Of a stretch of DNA of 64,000 bases, positions 33,259 to 41,880 are shown piece by piece. How positions within the stretch are numbered: position 1 is the first letter of the stretch; each line of letters begins with the position of its first letter. Position numbers and translations under genes: made by a program. This stretch comes from Actinobacteria bacterium HGW-Actinobacteria-1 (lineage in GTDB: Bacteria; Actinomycetota; Coriobacteriia; Anaerosomatales; Anaerosomataceae): NCBI GenBank assembly GCA_002841355.1, contig PHFB01000002.1:141816-205815 (forward strand), written 5' to 3'. The notes under the pieces were generated by a model. The model was given only the letters and a program-made list of their open reading frames with translations, had not been told where the DNA came from and ran no database searches.

Positions 33259-33285
33259 GGAAACTCAGAACACGCGCAGTTTCCG
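33259..33285 (+). promoter_or_regulatory. Second TetR-type operator
   Basis: GGAAACT (33259-33265) and AGTTTCC (33279-33285) repeat the heptamers of the TetR promoter in the inverse order, just before the ribosome site of the next gene. Confidence 0.55.
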
Positions 33286-33307
33286 TCACAACGAAGGAGT
33301 GTTTGGA

Positions 33308-33724
33308 ATGAGCAAGGTGTTCTCGATCGTTCTGCTGCTCGTGGGTGCGCAGGTGAATCTCAGCGCACTTGTTCCTGCGGCGCCCGGTCAGGCTCCGCCT
33401 CCGCTGTTCACGGGTGGCGGCTTCCTGTGGCCGTTCTTCGCCGATACGCGCGGGCTGCTGCACGCCGGCGCACTTCGCGACACGATCACGCCGATCCTCG
33501 GCATCACCGCGGCGGTCTGCTTCCTCGCCGCAGCGGCAGCGGTTTTCGGCTGGTGGGTGCCGGCGTCGTGGTTCCAGTGGCTTGTCATCGGCGGCGCGGC
33601 TGCGTCAATCGTGTTGCAGATCGCGTGGCTCTCGGGATGGGCGGTCCTGCCGCTGCTCGTAGACGTCCTGCTGCTGTGGGCGGTACTCGGCATGCACGTG
33701 ACGGTTGCGGGTTTGCGCGGATAG
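33308..33724 (+). CDS. Membrane protein, probable TetR target
   Basis: A protein of 138 residues; the ATG follows GAAGGAG. Four membrane helices (LLLVGAQVNLSAL, LGITAAVCFLAAAAAVFGWW, WLVIGGAAASIVLQIAWL, LLVDVLLLWAVLGMHV). No family recognised. The AGTTTCC boxes in its leader tie it to the upstream TetR. Confidence 0.65.
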   Translation: MSKVFSIVLLLVGAQVNLSALVPAAPGQAPPPLFTGGGFLWPFFADTRGLLHAGALRDTITPILGITAAVCFLAAAAAVFGWWVPASWFQWLVIGGAAASIVLQIAWLSGWAVLPLLVDVLLLWAVLGMHVTVAGLRG

Positions 33725-33803
33725 GTGGGCGGCTGCGCGCTAGAATGGGGCTGGCGCGCAGCGCTGCTCGGCCACCTGCTACCAACCACGAAAGGCGCGA
33801 CAC

Positions 33804-34061
33804 ATGCGCATCTACGACGCCGACTCCGATCGCACGCTCGGCAGCATCGAGCTCTTCCTCACGCACACCGACATCGAGGAGCTGATCGACGTGCTGCGCG
33901 GGCTGCAGACCGACGACGTTGGCAGTCGGGTGCAGATGGTGGAACCCGCGCCGGTGGAGCCCGAGTACGCCCGAGACATCACACTCTCGCTGTACGACGA
34001 GGGCGAAGCCCCTGCCGAGTGGAGCGAGCGCGACGCAGAGGTAGTGCTCGAGGACCGCTAG
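33804..34061 (+). CDS. Small soluble hypothetical protein
   Basis: A protein of 85 residues from ATG, acidic, alpha/beta by eye (IYDADSDRTLGSIELFLTHTDIEELIDVLRGL). TAGAAT at 33741 is a possible -10 box. Confidence 0.6.
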   Translation: MRIYDADSDRTLGSIELFLTHTDIEELIDVLRGLQTDDVGSRVQMVEPAPVEPEYARDITLSLYDEGEAPAEWSERDAEVVLEDR

Positions 34062-34181
34062 GGCCCGCATGGCTCCACAAGAGACAAGAAGCCAGTGCTA
34101 GGGTTAAGCTTCGACAAGGTGCGCATCTCGGCACCGTTTGCAGGGGGCAGTCAGCACGCATACGAAGGGGGATCTACGCTG

Positions 34182-34586
34182 ATGGGAGCTATGCCGATCA
34201 ACATCGTCATCGGACTCGTCGCACTTCTGGTCGCGCTCGTCATGTACTCGATCGGTAGTATCTCGGCGTTCCGCGCGAAAGCCGTGAGCCGCCGCAATGT
34301 GACCTTCCTGCTCATCGGTCTTGCGTTCGACGTGCTCGCCACCGCGATGATGGCGATCGCTGCCGGCGGTCTCGACCTCTCGCCGCTGGCTGACCTGCTT
34401 CACACGATCGTGGCATTCGTGGCGCTCTTCGGCATGCTCGCCGCTGCCATCATGGGCAATCAGGCGTTGGCGAACGGCAACAGCAAGCTCAACGCGTCGG
34501 TCGCCAAGTGGGTGCTCGCACCTTGGGCGCTTTGGGTGTTCGTGTTCGTATGGGGCATGATCAGCCGAGGCTCGCAGCGCCTGTAG
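34182..34586 (+). CDS. Four-helix membrane protein, HsmA-like
   Basis: A protein of 134 residues; the ATG at 34182 follows AAGGGGGA (another ATG lies 9 bp later). Four helices; the pattern VMYSIG ... FLLIGLAFDVLATAMM ... LHTIVAFVALFGMLAAAIMG resembles the HsmA/TIGR03987 family. Function unknown. Confidence 0.55.
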   Translation: MGAMPINIVIGLVALLVALVMYSIGSISAFRAKAVSRRNVTFLLIGLAFDVLATAMMAIAAGGLDLSPLADLLHTIVAFVALFGMLAAAIMGNQALANGNSKLNASVAKWVLAPWALWVFVFVWGMISRGSQRL

Positions 34587-34611
34587 CGGGTTCGGTACTT
34601 CTTGCGACGTC

Positions 34612-34655
34612 AGGCGACCGCCTGCGGTGGGAGACTCCCCCGCAGGCGGTCGTGT
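34612..34655. terminator. Bidirectional terminator hairpin
   Basis: GCGACCGCCTGCGG and CCGCAGGCGGTCG pair as a long GC-rich stem between convergent genes, with a TGGGAGACTCCC loop. No clear T-run. Confidence 0.7.
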
Positions 34656-34662
34656 CGCATAG

Positions 34663-36600
34663 CTATTTCAGCTTCGCGGCGATTGCGTTCTTTACCGTGT
34701 CGCTGACCACAGTCGTACCGCCGAACACGTCCATGCGGCCGATCTCGTACTCATGTGCCGTGAGGAACGTGTTGACGCTACCGGGAACACTCGTAGGTGC
34801 GGTGAGCAACAACGGGCTGCCATAGCACGCCATTGCCGCACCGCCGCCAAGGGCATCCGGGAAGTTCAGCCCGGTCGCCACGCCAAGTGTGTCGAGGTCG
34901 ATCCAGCGGGCTTCGAGACCGCCCTCGATGACCGCCGCAGCCGTTGCATACCGATCGGCCCCGTACCACCGCTCGATCGGGTGTGGATCTGCGCCGTTTG
35001 CAGCCATGAGCGACTCAAGCGTTCCCTGGACACCACTGCTGACGACATTGGTGCCTCCGACGATCACGCCGGACGTGATGTTCAGGTCATCCACGACAGC
35101 ACTGATGGTTGCCGGTACCGAGGTGGACGGCACCAGCAGGACAGGCGCCATCGCGCCTGCAGCTACCGGCCCGACCGCTAGCGCGTCGGGGAAGTTGTCG
35201 CCGCGCGCGAAGAAGGCACGCGTTGGCTTGTATGAGCCCTTGGCCATGACGTTGATCGCGCGTGCAACCGCAGCCGAGGTCTCATACCTGTTTGCGCCAG
35301 CGATTCGCTCGGCTGGAATCATCGAGTCGTCGCCGAATTGATTCATCATCGAGTACGAGACAGCCGCGTCGCCGCCTATGACGATCATCAAGCCCACATT
35401 GAGCCGATTGATCTCGGCCGCCGTCTCTACTGGCATCGAGTACCTTCGCACCAGCAGAAGGGGCGCGCCGAGTGCCCGCGCATATGCTGCCGCACACAGC
35501 GCGTCAGGGAAGTTCTCTCCAGTGCACAACACAACGTACTCCGACCGCGAGAAGTAGGCCGCGCTCACCGCAGCCGCGGTCGCGTACCGGTTGCCGCCGT
35601 ATGTGCGCGCTACCTCTCTCGTGCCGGTGCCAAGCCAGACGTCGTAATCCAGTACCGCGGACTCGCGCTGGTAGGCAAGGCGACGGCCGAAGAGACTCGG
35701 GAATATCTCATCGTCGGTGGTTCCAGCGACGTTGGTCACCGAATCGCCGAGCACTTTGAAGAAGACGTGCTCGTCGCCACCCTGATCTGTCTGCCACGAC
35801 ACGCCCTTGTGGAAGACGACAGGATTCGACTCGTTGTACACCGAGTCGGGGTTGACGTCTGTTGCACCCGTCATCCGCACATCGATGACGCGGGCGTCTT
35901 CATTGTCGTCGGAGACCGTCACCGCGATCCGGTCGCCATGCATCTGGATCGAGTTGATCGTCGTGCCGAATTCGGATGCGTACTGCGATGTGAGCCCGTT
36001 CGTGTCCCGCCCCGGGCGGAACGTGTACACGGTTCTGTCCTCAACCCAGGCGATCACCCCGTTGTCCACGTCATGATGGAGAACCGTGTTCGCGTCGGGC
36101 ACCTGTGCCGTGATTCCTCGGCCAAGGTCTCGGTACCAGAGGGTGTCGTCGGAATCGTTTCGCCACACCACGAGATTGCCATCCACCGCGGGCTCGACTT
36201 CATCTGCCGAGGTCGACGCAAGTGCGTAGTTTGAGGCGTGCATCAAATCCGAGAGCCAGACGTCCTCGTTGCCCGCCGCATCTGACTGATACACGATGCG
36301 CTGGGACGAAACGTCGGCAGCCCCCTGGTCCCCGTCATCACCCGTTCCGCCGATGTACGAGGTCGTTCCTGTCTTGAGATCCCGGACGCCGATTCGGCTC
36401 GTGGAACCCGGAATCAGCGGAGTGCCCGAAGTCCATGTGATTAGGTTGCCGTTGATGCGGGGCCGCACCTGATTGCTGGCGCCGGTTGCGACGCTCGCTG
36501 TGGTGAACGGCACGGCGATGCCGCTGGCGACTCCGGTGAGCGACATCACCACCGCGAACACGACGAAGGACGAGACGAATCGCGAGCGGAAGTGGTTCAT
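34663..36600 (-). CDS. Secreted beta-propeller-like protein with cell-wall-binding repeats (CWB2)
   Basis: A protein of 645 residues with a signal peptide (SSFVVFAVVMSLTGVASGIA). Residues about 40-320 have repeating VVW-x-N/D, WLSDL, IAWVEDRTVYTF and RLAYQRES strands, as in a TolB-like propeller. The last 320 residues carry three CWB2 repeats (NRYATAAAV, NRYETSAAV, DRYATAAAV, with FPDAL and GG turns). It is probably a wall-attached surface protein. It resembles the first CWB2 protein only in the C-terminal anchor. Confidence 0.85.
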   Translation of the reverse strand: MNHFRSRFVSSFVVFAVVMSLTGVASGIAVPFTTASVATGASNQVRPRINGNLITWTSGTPLIPGSTSRIGVRDLKTGTTSYIGGTGDDGDQGAADVSSQRIVYQSDAAGNEDVWLSDLMHASNYALASTSADEVEPAVDGNLVVWRNDSDDTLWYRDLGRGITAQVPDANTVLHHDVDNGVIAWVEDRTVYTFRPGRDTNGLTSQYASEFGTTINSIQMHGDRIAVTVSDDNEDARVIDVRMTGATDVNPDSVYNESNPVVFHKGVSWQTDQGGDEHVFFKVLGDSVTNVAGTTDDEIFPSLFGRRLAYQRESAVLDYDVWLGTGTREVARTYGGNRYATAAAVSAAYFSRSEYVVLCTGENFPDALCAAAYARALGAPLLLVRRYSMPVETAAEINRLNVGLMIVIGGDAAVSYSMMNQFGDDSMIPAERIAGANRYETSAAVARAINVMAKGSYKPTRAFFARGDNFPDALAVGPVAAGAMAPVLLVPSTSVPATISAVVDDLNITSGVIVGGTNVVSSGVQGTLESLMAANGADPHPIERWYGADRYATAAAVIEGGLEARWIDLDTLGVATGLNFPDALGGGAAMACYGSPLLLTAPTSVPGSVNTFLTAHEYEIGRMDVFGGTTVVSDTVKNAIAAKLK

Positions 36601-36767
36601 CGTTCCCCCTTAGAACCGTCCACAGTATGTGGACGTTTGCCCCGGGTTTCCTTTACCCGCATGAAGCGGTTTCTCCACGGTGCAAGTGTCGCGACGGTCT
36701 CGTGTCTTGCGCTGCGACGGTCGCATCACGCGCCCCGCTCGGTCGCGGTAGACTGGTTGTTCGGGTG

Positions 36768-36962
36768 ATGAACGGCGAAGGGACCGAGGTGTCCAAGGTC
36801 TGGTGCAAGTACTGCGTGAAGTACCCGGAGCGGAATCGCCAGCCCGGGACGGGCATGTGCGTCTCGCCTGCCAGCAACCGGTCGCCCGACTCACGGCCTT
36901 GCGAGCCGCAGCTCACGCTCGCGGGTCGTATCCGCAAGCTCCTCGGGCGGCCGATCGGATGA
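36768..36962 (+). CDS. Small cysteine-containing protein
   Basis: Up to 64 residues (a GTG at 36789 gives 57). It has WCKYCVKYPERN and later CVSPASN and PCEPQ, possibly a zinc site. It overlaps the exonuclease start (TGATGA region, 36959). A TAGACT box lies at 36749. Probably real but uncertain. Confidence 0.45.
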   Translation: MNGEGTEVSKVWCKYCVKYPERNRQPGTGMCVSPASNRSPDSRPCEPQLTLAGRIRKLLGRPIG

Positions 36963-37519
36963 CGTCGGACACGTGGGTCGCCATCGACTTCGAGACAGCG
37001 ACGGCTTCGCGTGACTCGGCGTGTGCTCTTGGCATCGCGGTCATCGAAGGTGGCGTGGTCTCAGCCACCGCCTCATGGCTGATCAGGCCACCAGGCAACC
37101 GCTACGATCCTCGCAACATCGGTGTCCACGGCATAACGCCGTCGCAGACGCTGCTGGCGCCAAGCTACGCCGAGCTCTACGGCGTGATCGAGCCGTTCCT
37201 GGCGGGCCGCTATGTGCTTGCGCACTCGGCCAGCTTTGATGTCTCGGTTCTGCGCGCGGTGCATGATCACTACCGCATTCCGCTGCCGAACACGCACTAC
37301 GCATGCTCGGTCGCGATGGCTCGCCGAGCATTCCCGCACCTGCACAACCACAAGCTGCCGACCGTGTGCGACCATTGCGGCATCGAGCTCCGGCATCACG
37401 ACGCGGCTTCCGACGCTATCGCATGCGCACGAATTGCGCTCAACTGCCGCGATGCCGTCGGCGCGATCAGCGTGCATGACACAATCGCCGAACTCGGGGT
37501 GCGCGTGCAACGCGTTTAG
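36959..37519 (+). CDS. DEDD 3'-5' exonuclease (DnaQ/RNase T-like)
   Basis: A protein of 186 residues. Exonuclease motifs are in order: VAIDFETATASR (ExoI, Asp and Glu), LAHSASFDVSVL (ExoII, Asp), and HHDAASDAIACARIAL (ExoIII, His and Asp). It is a stand-alone proofreading-type nuclease, with a variant Ser in place of the usual Asn of ExoII (SASFD). Likely DNA or RNA 3'-end trimming. Confidence 0.85.
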   Translation: MTSDTWVAIDFETATASRDSACALGIAVIEGGVVSATASWLIRPPGNRYDPRNIGVHGITPSQTLLAPSYAELYGVIEPFLAGRYVLAHSASFDVSVLRAVHDHYRIPLPNTHYACSVAMARRAFPHLHNHKLPTVCDHCGIELRHHDAASDAIACARIALNCRDAVGAISVHDTIAELGVRVQRV

Positions 37520-37528
37520 GCTAGCTCG

Positions 37529-38236
37529 CTAGACCTTGATCGCATCCAACTGCTTGTCGAGGGCGTCCAGCTGCTTGAGCGTGGCATCGAGGTGCTTCAC
37601 CGCATCCTCGACCCACTTTTCCTCGGTGACGCGATTCTCCTCAGCGGCCGCGGCGAGGAGTGCCTTGAGTGCGTCGTTCGTCTGGGCGCCGAAATCGCCC
37701 GTCAGCAGCGCGAACTCCTTCGTCCACAGCTCGCCCATCTCGTTCACCATGTACGCCGAGGTGGGAACCTTGTAGGAACTCTCGCTCTCGATGGTCTTGC
37801 GCAGTCCCGGGATTTCCGCGCGCATCTGCCGGCTCTGCAGTCGGAGGAACTCGACGATCTGTCGCTTCGCCTCGACTGTCTCGGTCTCTGCGACCGAGTG
37901 ATCCGTCACGATAGTGATGAACGGCGTGGCTTCGAACCCACCGGCGGGCTTCGCGAGAATCGAACGCGCGATGTACGTATGCTTCGCGAGTTCCTGGCGC
38001 TTCGCGATCGCGCCGTCGGGGTCCGATGCGTCCGGCATCTTGAGCGCTTTGATGTAGAGGTCGAACGCCGCTTGTGCATCGCCAGCCGCCATTGCGGCAT
38101 CTGCATCGGCAACGGCCGCCGCGAAAGCGCCCGTCTCGGCGGGCGCGGGCTCTTGTGTGGCTGACTTCGCGCAGCCGCCAAGCATGACTGAACACAGAAC
38201 GAGCGCGACGAAGAAGACCCCGGTCGAACGTGACAT
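37529..38236 (-). CDS. Lipoprotein of unknown function
   Basis: A protein of 235 residues; the ATG at 38236 follows TGGGGGG. It has a lipoprotein signal (VFFVALVLCSVMLGGC, lipobox LGGC) then a helical, Ala/Asp/Glu-rich domain. A C-terminal coiled coil (HLDATLKQLDALDKQLDAIKV) ends the protein. It could bind wall components; unknown. Confidence 0.75.
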   Translation of the reverse strand: MSRSTGVFFVALVLCSVMLGGCAKSATQEPAPAETGAFAAAVADADAAMAAGDAQAAFDLYIKALKMPDASDPDGAIAKRQELAKHTYIARSILAKPAGGFEATPFITIVTDHSVAETETVEAKRQIVEFLRLQSRQMRAEIPGLRKTIESESSYKVPTSAYMVNEMGELWTKEFALLTGDFGAQTNDALKALLAAAAEENRVTEEKWVEDAVKHLDATLKQLDALDKQLDAIKV

Positions 38237-38393
38237 GTATCCCCCCAGCATCGAATGGCACTTCGTGCAGACTATCATGCTGGCGCGACATGAACCGTCG
38301 GGGCGGTACGGCGTATTCCGAGCGCTTGCCGACCCCTCGTCAAGCACCAGGCGCGAGACCGGGATCGGCCCGCCTGGCGTCATGGTTGCGAGC

Positions 38394-39080
38394 CTACGCT
38401 GCGGCCGCGCCCTCCGACGCGACCGCAGCAGCAGCGAACATCCCCTGGCGGGTCACCCAGCGCTCGACCAGGATCCGGATGGGGAGCACGGTCACGGCGA
38501 CCCAGACGGGCCAGAACCAGAAGTCGGTCGCCGTTGCGATGTTCATCACCATGGCGACGAAGCACGCGCCAGCCCACAACCCCAGCGCCTTCACAAGTCG
38601 CGGCTGGTAGACGAGCTTGCGCGTCTCGGTGGTGTCCGGGTCTGCGACATACGCGGCGTACGCGGTGCGGATCCAGTACGCGGCTGCGCCGAGGATGACG
38701 AACAGCACGAGGCCGGCGCCGGGCTCGATCGTGTGCGTTATGGCGCCCAGCACCGTACAGAAGAGCATGAATGCGGCGTCGAGGCCGATCGCTGCGAGCG
38801 TCACATGGAAGTCGAGGCGTGCCGCCTGCACGTGTGCGGTCGGGACCGGCAGAACAAGGGGCGCTCCACCCGCAGGTGTGAACTCGGCCACCAGCTCCGA
38901 GAGATCGCCAAGCGACGCAATCGCGATTCCGAGTGCCTCATCGGGCGATTTGCCCTCGGCCACCAGGTCGGCGACCTTCGCGGTGAGGTCGGCGATAAGC
39001 TCCTCCTGCTGCTCGAGCATCTCCGGGGTCTCGGCCGCGCCTTGGAAGGCGCCCTTCACGTAGTACTTGATCGCTTCCAT
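38394..39080 (-). CDS. PadR-coupled membrane protein with permease-prefix-like N-terminus
   Basis: A protein of 228 residues. The first 60 residues (QQEELIADLTAKVADLVAEGKSPDEALGIAIASLGDL) look like the permease prefix domain seen next to PadR genes. Four to six membrane helices follow. The start overlaps the PadR stop by 1 bp, so it is the regulator's coupled membrane partner. Confidence 0.75.
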   Translation of the reverse strand: MEAIKYYVKGAFQGAAETPEMLEQQEELIADLTAKVADLVAEGKSPDEALGIAIASLGDLSELVAEFTPAGGAPLVLPVPTAHVQAARLDFHVTLAAIGLDAAFMLFCTVLGAITHTIEPGAGLVLFVILGAAAYWIRTAYAAYVADPDTTETRKLVYQPRLVKALGLWAGACFVAMVMNIATATDFWFWPVWVAVTVLPIRILVERWVTRQGMFAAAAVASEGAAAA

Positions 39081-39433
39081 TACGACTCCTTCTCGCCCTC
39101 GCCTGAGACCAGTCGGTCGATCAGCGTTCGCGCACGTTTCCAGTCTTCAAGGTTGCGGCGGTACGCCGCCTTGCCGTCATCGGTGATCGCGTAGTACTTG
39201 CGACGAGCGCCCTGCGAACCCTCGCCCCAATACGACCGAATGAGTCCCGCGGGTTCCATCCGCCGAAATGCCGAGTAGAGCGTGGGCTCTTTGAGCTCAT
39301 ACTCGCCGTCCGAGAGCAGCGCGACTTGCTTGCACAGGTCGTAGCCGTAGCGGTCTTCGCCGGAGAGCAGGCCGAGGATGATGGTGTCGATGTGTCCTCT
39401 GATCAGATCGCTTGAGATCGGTGTGTCGCCCAT
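39080..39433 (-). CDS. PadR-family transcriptional regulator
   Basis: A protein of 117 residues; the ATG at 39433 follows GGAGGTG. Winged-helix marks: GHIDTIILGLLSGEDRYGYDLCKQV, then YELKEPTLYSAFRRMEPAGLIRSYWGEG and RRKYYAITDDGKAAYR. It heads a two-gene minus-strand operon. A TACTA-N12-TAGTA repeat upstream (39469-39490) is a possible operator. Confidence 0.88.
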   Translation of the reverse strand: MGDTPISSDLIRGHIDTIILGLLSGEDRYGYDLCKQVALLSDGEYELKEPTLYSAFRRMEPAGLIRSYWGEGSQGARRKYYAITDDGKAAYRRNLEDWKRARTLIDRLVSGEGEKES

Positions 39434-39468
39434 GTGGTCACCTCCAATGGCTGTAGTGTGCGGCAGAG

Positions 39469-39490
39469 TACTATGTCTGTCAAGGTAGTA
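39469..39490 (-). promoter_or_regulatory. Possible PadR operator
   Basis: TACTA and TAGTA are inverted with a 12-base spacer, 36 bp before the padR start. Confidence 0.35.
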
Positions 39491-39598
39491 TGTGAGGTGA
39501 AGCTCAACACGCTTCGTACATGAACACGGCTTGAACATTCCTGACTGCCCGTGGTGATGGTCGCTACAATCAACACGACCCCGACCGTGGAGCCGTCC

Positions 39599-40324
39599 GT
39601 GTCCGAGCGCATCCTCATCGTCGAAGATGAGCAGCCGATCATCGATCTGCTGCGCCTTGTGCTGGAGCGCGAGGGTCTTGTCGACGTCGCCGAGGCCAAA
39701 ACGGTCGCGGATGCGCTTGCGTCCGCCGGCGCAGAGCCGCCGGCGCTCGTCGTACTCGATGTCATGCTGCCCGACGGCGATGGCTTCTCGCTCGCGGCCC
39801 GTCTCAGGCAGATCACCTCTGCGCCAATCCTGTTCCTCACTGCCCGCAGTGGCGACCTCGACAAGCTCACGGGTTTCGGCGTGGGTGGCGACGACTACGT
39901 CACGAAGCCGTTCAACCCGCTTGAGGTGGTCGCGCGCATCAAGGCGCAGTTGCGTCGCTCGGCGGCATCGTGCTCCGCGTCCGATGCAGGCGCTACCGAG
40001 GTGTTCGACTGGGGCGGCTTCCGTCTTTGCGAGGCTGAGGGCGTCCTCGAGGTCGATGGCCGACAGGTGGCGATTCCCGCCCGAGAGTTCCAGTTGTTGG
40101 CGTATCTGTGTCGCAATCCCGGTCGCGTGTTCTCCAAGCGCCAGTTGTACCGTCAAGTGTGGGGCGAGGAGTCGCTCGGCGAATCCGATGACAACACCGT
40201 GCAGGTGCACATCCACCGTTTGCGCGAGAAGATCGAGCCCCTGCCCGGGCAACCGCTCTACCTGGTGACGATGCGTGGTCTTGGCTACAAGCTCATGCCG
40301 CCCAACGGAGTTGAGCGCCGATGA
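39599..40324 (+). CDS. OmpR-family response regulator
   Basis: A protein of 241 residues from GTG. The receiver domain has the acidic pair ILIVEDE, phospho-acceptor Asp in VVLDVMLPDGDGF, Thr in LFLTARS and Lys in VTKPFNPLE. The DNA-binding domain is OmpR-type (FQLLAYLCRNPGRVFSKRQLYRQVWGE ... TVQVHIHRLREKIE). The stop overlaps the kinase start (ATGA). Confidence 0.92.
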   Translation: MSERILIVEDEQPIIDLLRLVLEREGLVDVAEAKTVADALASAGAEPPALVVLDVMLPDGDGFSLAARLRQITSAPILFLTARSGDLDKLTGFGVGGDDYVTKPFNPLEVVARIKAQLRRSAASCSASDAGATEVFDWGGFRLCEAEGVLEVDGRQVAIPAREFQLLAYLCRNPGRVFSKRQLYRQVWGEESLGESDDNTVQVHIHRLREKIEPLPGQPLYLVTMRGLGYKLMPPNGVERR

Positions 40325-41808
40325 GGCTCGAAGGTCGCCTGAGCGGGCATTTCCTTGGGCGCGTGGCGCTGCTTGTTGGCGGTCTCGGATTCGTCTTCTT
40401 GCTGTGGCTGGGCGGGTTGGCCTTCTCGGCGTTCCAGACTCGCGAAGCCGCCGCCCCGCCTTCGGACATTCTGCGTACCGCGGCAGAAGTCACCCGCGTG
40501 ACCTCCGATACCGTGACGCTTGATGCCGAGACGGTCGCCGCTGTGACGGAAGGCGGGTACTGGCTACAGGTGCTCGATGAGCGCGGCGACGAAGTCACCC
40601 GGGTCGCGGCGCCCGCCGACGTACCTACCCACTTCACGCCAGGCGGACTGGTGCTTGCGCGGCAGAACCCGCGCACGATCGGTCAGGCGAAAGTCTCTAC
40701 GTGGGTCGAGACCATAGGTGGGCGAGAGATAACCTTCGTTCTCGGTCAGGAGATCGGTCCTGAGCCTGCCGGTCCCGACATCTACGTGGGCGCCGACCGA
40801 CCGGTCTCGCAGCGAACGTTGTGGCTGATGATGGTGCTGCTGCTTGGCGGAGGCGCCGCGGCGGTTCTCGGCTCGGCCTGGCTCTTCGGGCGGGGGCTTG
40901 CGCGACCGCTCGTGCACATGATGACGTGGCTCTCAGCGTTGGCCGAGGGTGATTTCGCCGAGCCGCTTGATCGCAGGGGCGTTCCCGCCAGCCGACTTGG
41001 TCCCGGCGGACCCCGCAGGCGGCAATACCGTACGTACCGCGAGGTCTTCGACTCGCTTGACTCCCTCACGAACGTGCTTCGTTCAACAGCCGAGGAACGT
41101 CAGAGGCTAGAGGACGCGCGCAATGAGTGGATCGCCGGCGTGAGCCACGATCTTCGCACCCCGCTCACGTCTATCCAGGGGTACGCTGACGTGCTGGCGA
41201 GCGAGTACGAGTTCGATGCCACCGAGGTACGGCGACAGGCGGACGTGATCGCACGGCAGGCCGACCACATGGACGCGCTGCTCGACGACCTCAATCTCTC
41301 ATTCCGGCTGCGCGCCGACGCCCTGCCCCTCGCGTTTGAGCGCGTGGATCTCGTCGAGCTCGTGCGGGAGATGGCGGTTGAGCTCGCAAATGACCCGCGT
41401 GCCGCCGGCCGAGAGGTGCTCTTCGCCGAACCCGCCGGTGGGGGAGCGCTGAGCGCCGAGGTCGACCCATCGATGCTGCGACGCTCGGTGATGAACCTGC
41501 TCGTGAACGCTGCAGTGCACAACCCGGCTGGCACGACCGTTACGGTCACACTCGGCCGTGAGGGGAGCGATGCGCTCATCGAAGTCGCCGATGACGGCAT
41601 CGGCATGACCGCCGAGACGCGCGAACGACTTTTCGACCGCTACTTCCGTGGAACGTCCACGAGCGATGACGCCGAAGGCACCGGTCTTGGCATGGCAATA
41701 GCGCGTCAGATCGTGGTGGCACATGGCGGCACCATCGAGGTATCGAGCGAGCCTGACGCTGGCACGCGTGTGCTTGTGAGGGTGCCTCTCGCTGCACGCA
41801 CGAGTTAA
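40321..41808 (+). CDS. Sensor histidine kinase
   Basis: A protein of 495 residues. One helix at the N-terminus and a second near residue 165 flank a 135-residue extracellular sensor; a HAMP-like region follows. The H-box has the phospho-His (GVSHDLRTPLTSIQGY), and the ATPase has N (SVMNLLVNAAVHNP), G1 (EVADDGIGM) and G2 (GTGLGMAIAR) boxes. It works with the regulator upstream and probably controls the ABC exporter downstream. Confidence 0.92.
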   Translation: MRLEGRLSGHFLGRVALLVGGLGFVFLLWLGGLAFSAFQTREAAAPPSDILRTAAEVTRVTSDTVTLDAETVAAVTEGGYWLQVLDERGDEVTRVAAPADVPTHFTPGGLVLARQNPRTIGQAKVSTWVETIGGREITFVLGQEIGPEPAGPDIYVGADRPVSQRTLWLMMVLLLGGGAAAVLGSAWLFGRGLARPLVHMMTWLSALAEGDFAEPLDRRGVPASRLGPGGPRRRQYRTYREVFDSLDSLTNVLRSTAEERQRLEDARNEWIAGVSHDLRTPLTSIQGYADVLASEYEFDATEVRRQADVIARQADHMDALLDDLNLSFRLRADALPLAFERVDLVELVREMAVELANDPRAAGREVLFAEPAGGGALSAEVDPSMLRRSVMNLLVNAAVHNPAGTTVTVTLGREGSDALIEVADDGIGMTAETRERLFDRYFRGTSTSDDAEGTGLGMAIARQIVVAHGGTIEVSSEPDAGTRVLVRVPLAARTS

Positions 41809-41845
41809 GGTCGAGTTCAACCCCCGTTCCCCGCGACTTCAAGCC

Positions 41846-41880
41846 GTCGCATCACCCTTGTGTCATGGAGGTGATGCGAC
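41846..41880 (+). promoter_or_regulatory. Hairpin that can sequester the ABC-transporter ribosome site
   Basis: GTCGCATCACC (41846-41856) and GGTGATGCGAC (41870-41880) are perfectly complementary over 11 bp. The right arm holds the end of the GGAGGTG ribosome site and abuts the GTG start at 41881. Confidence 0.6.
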
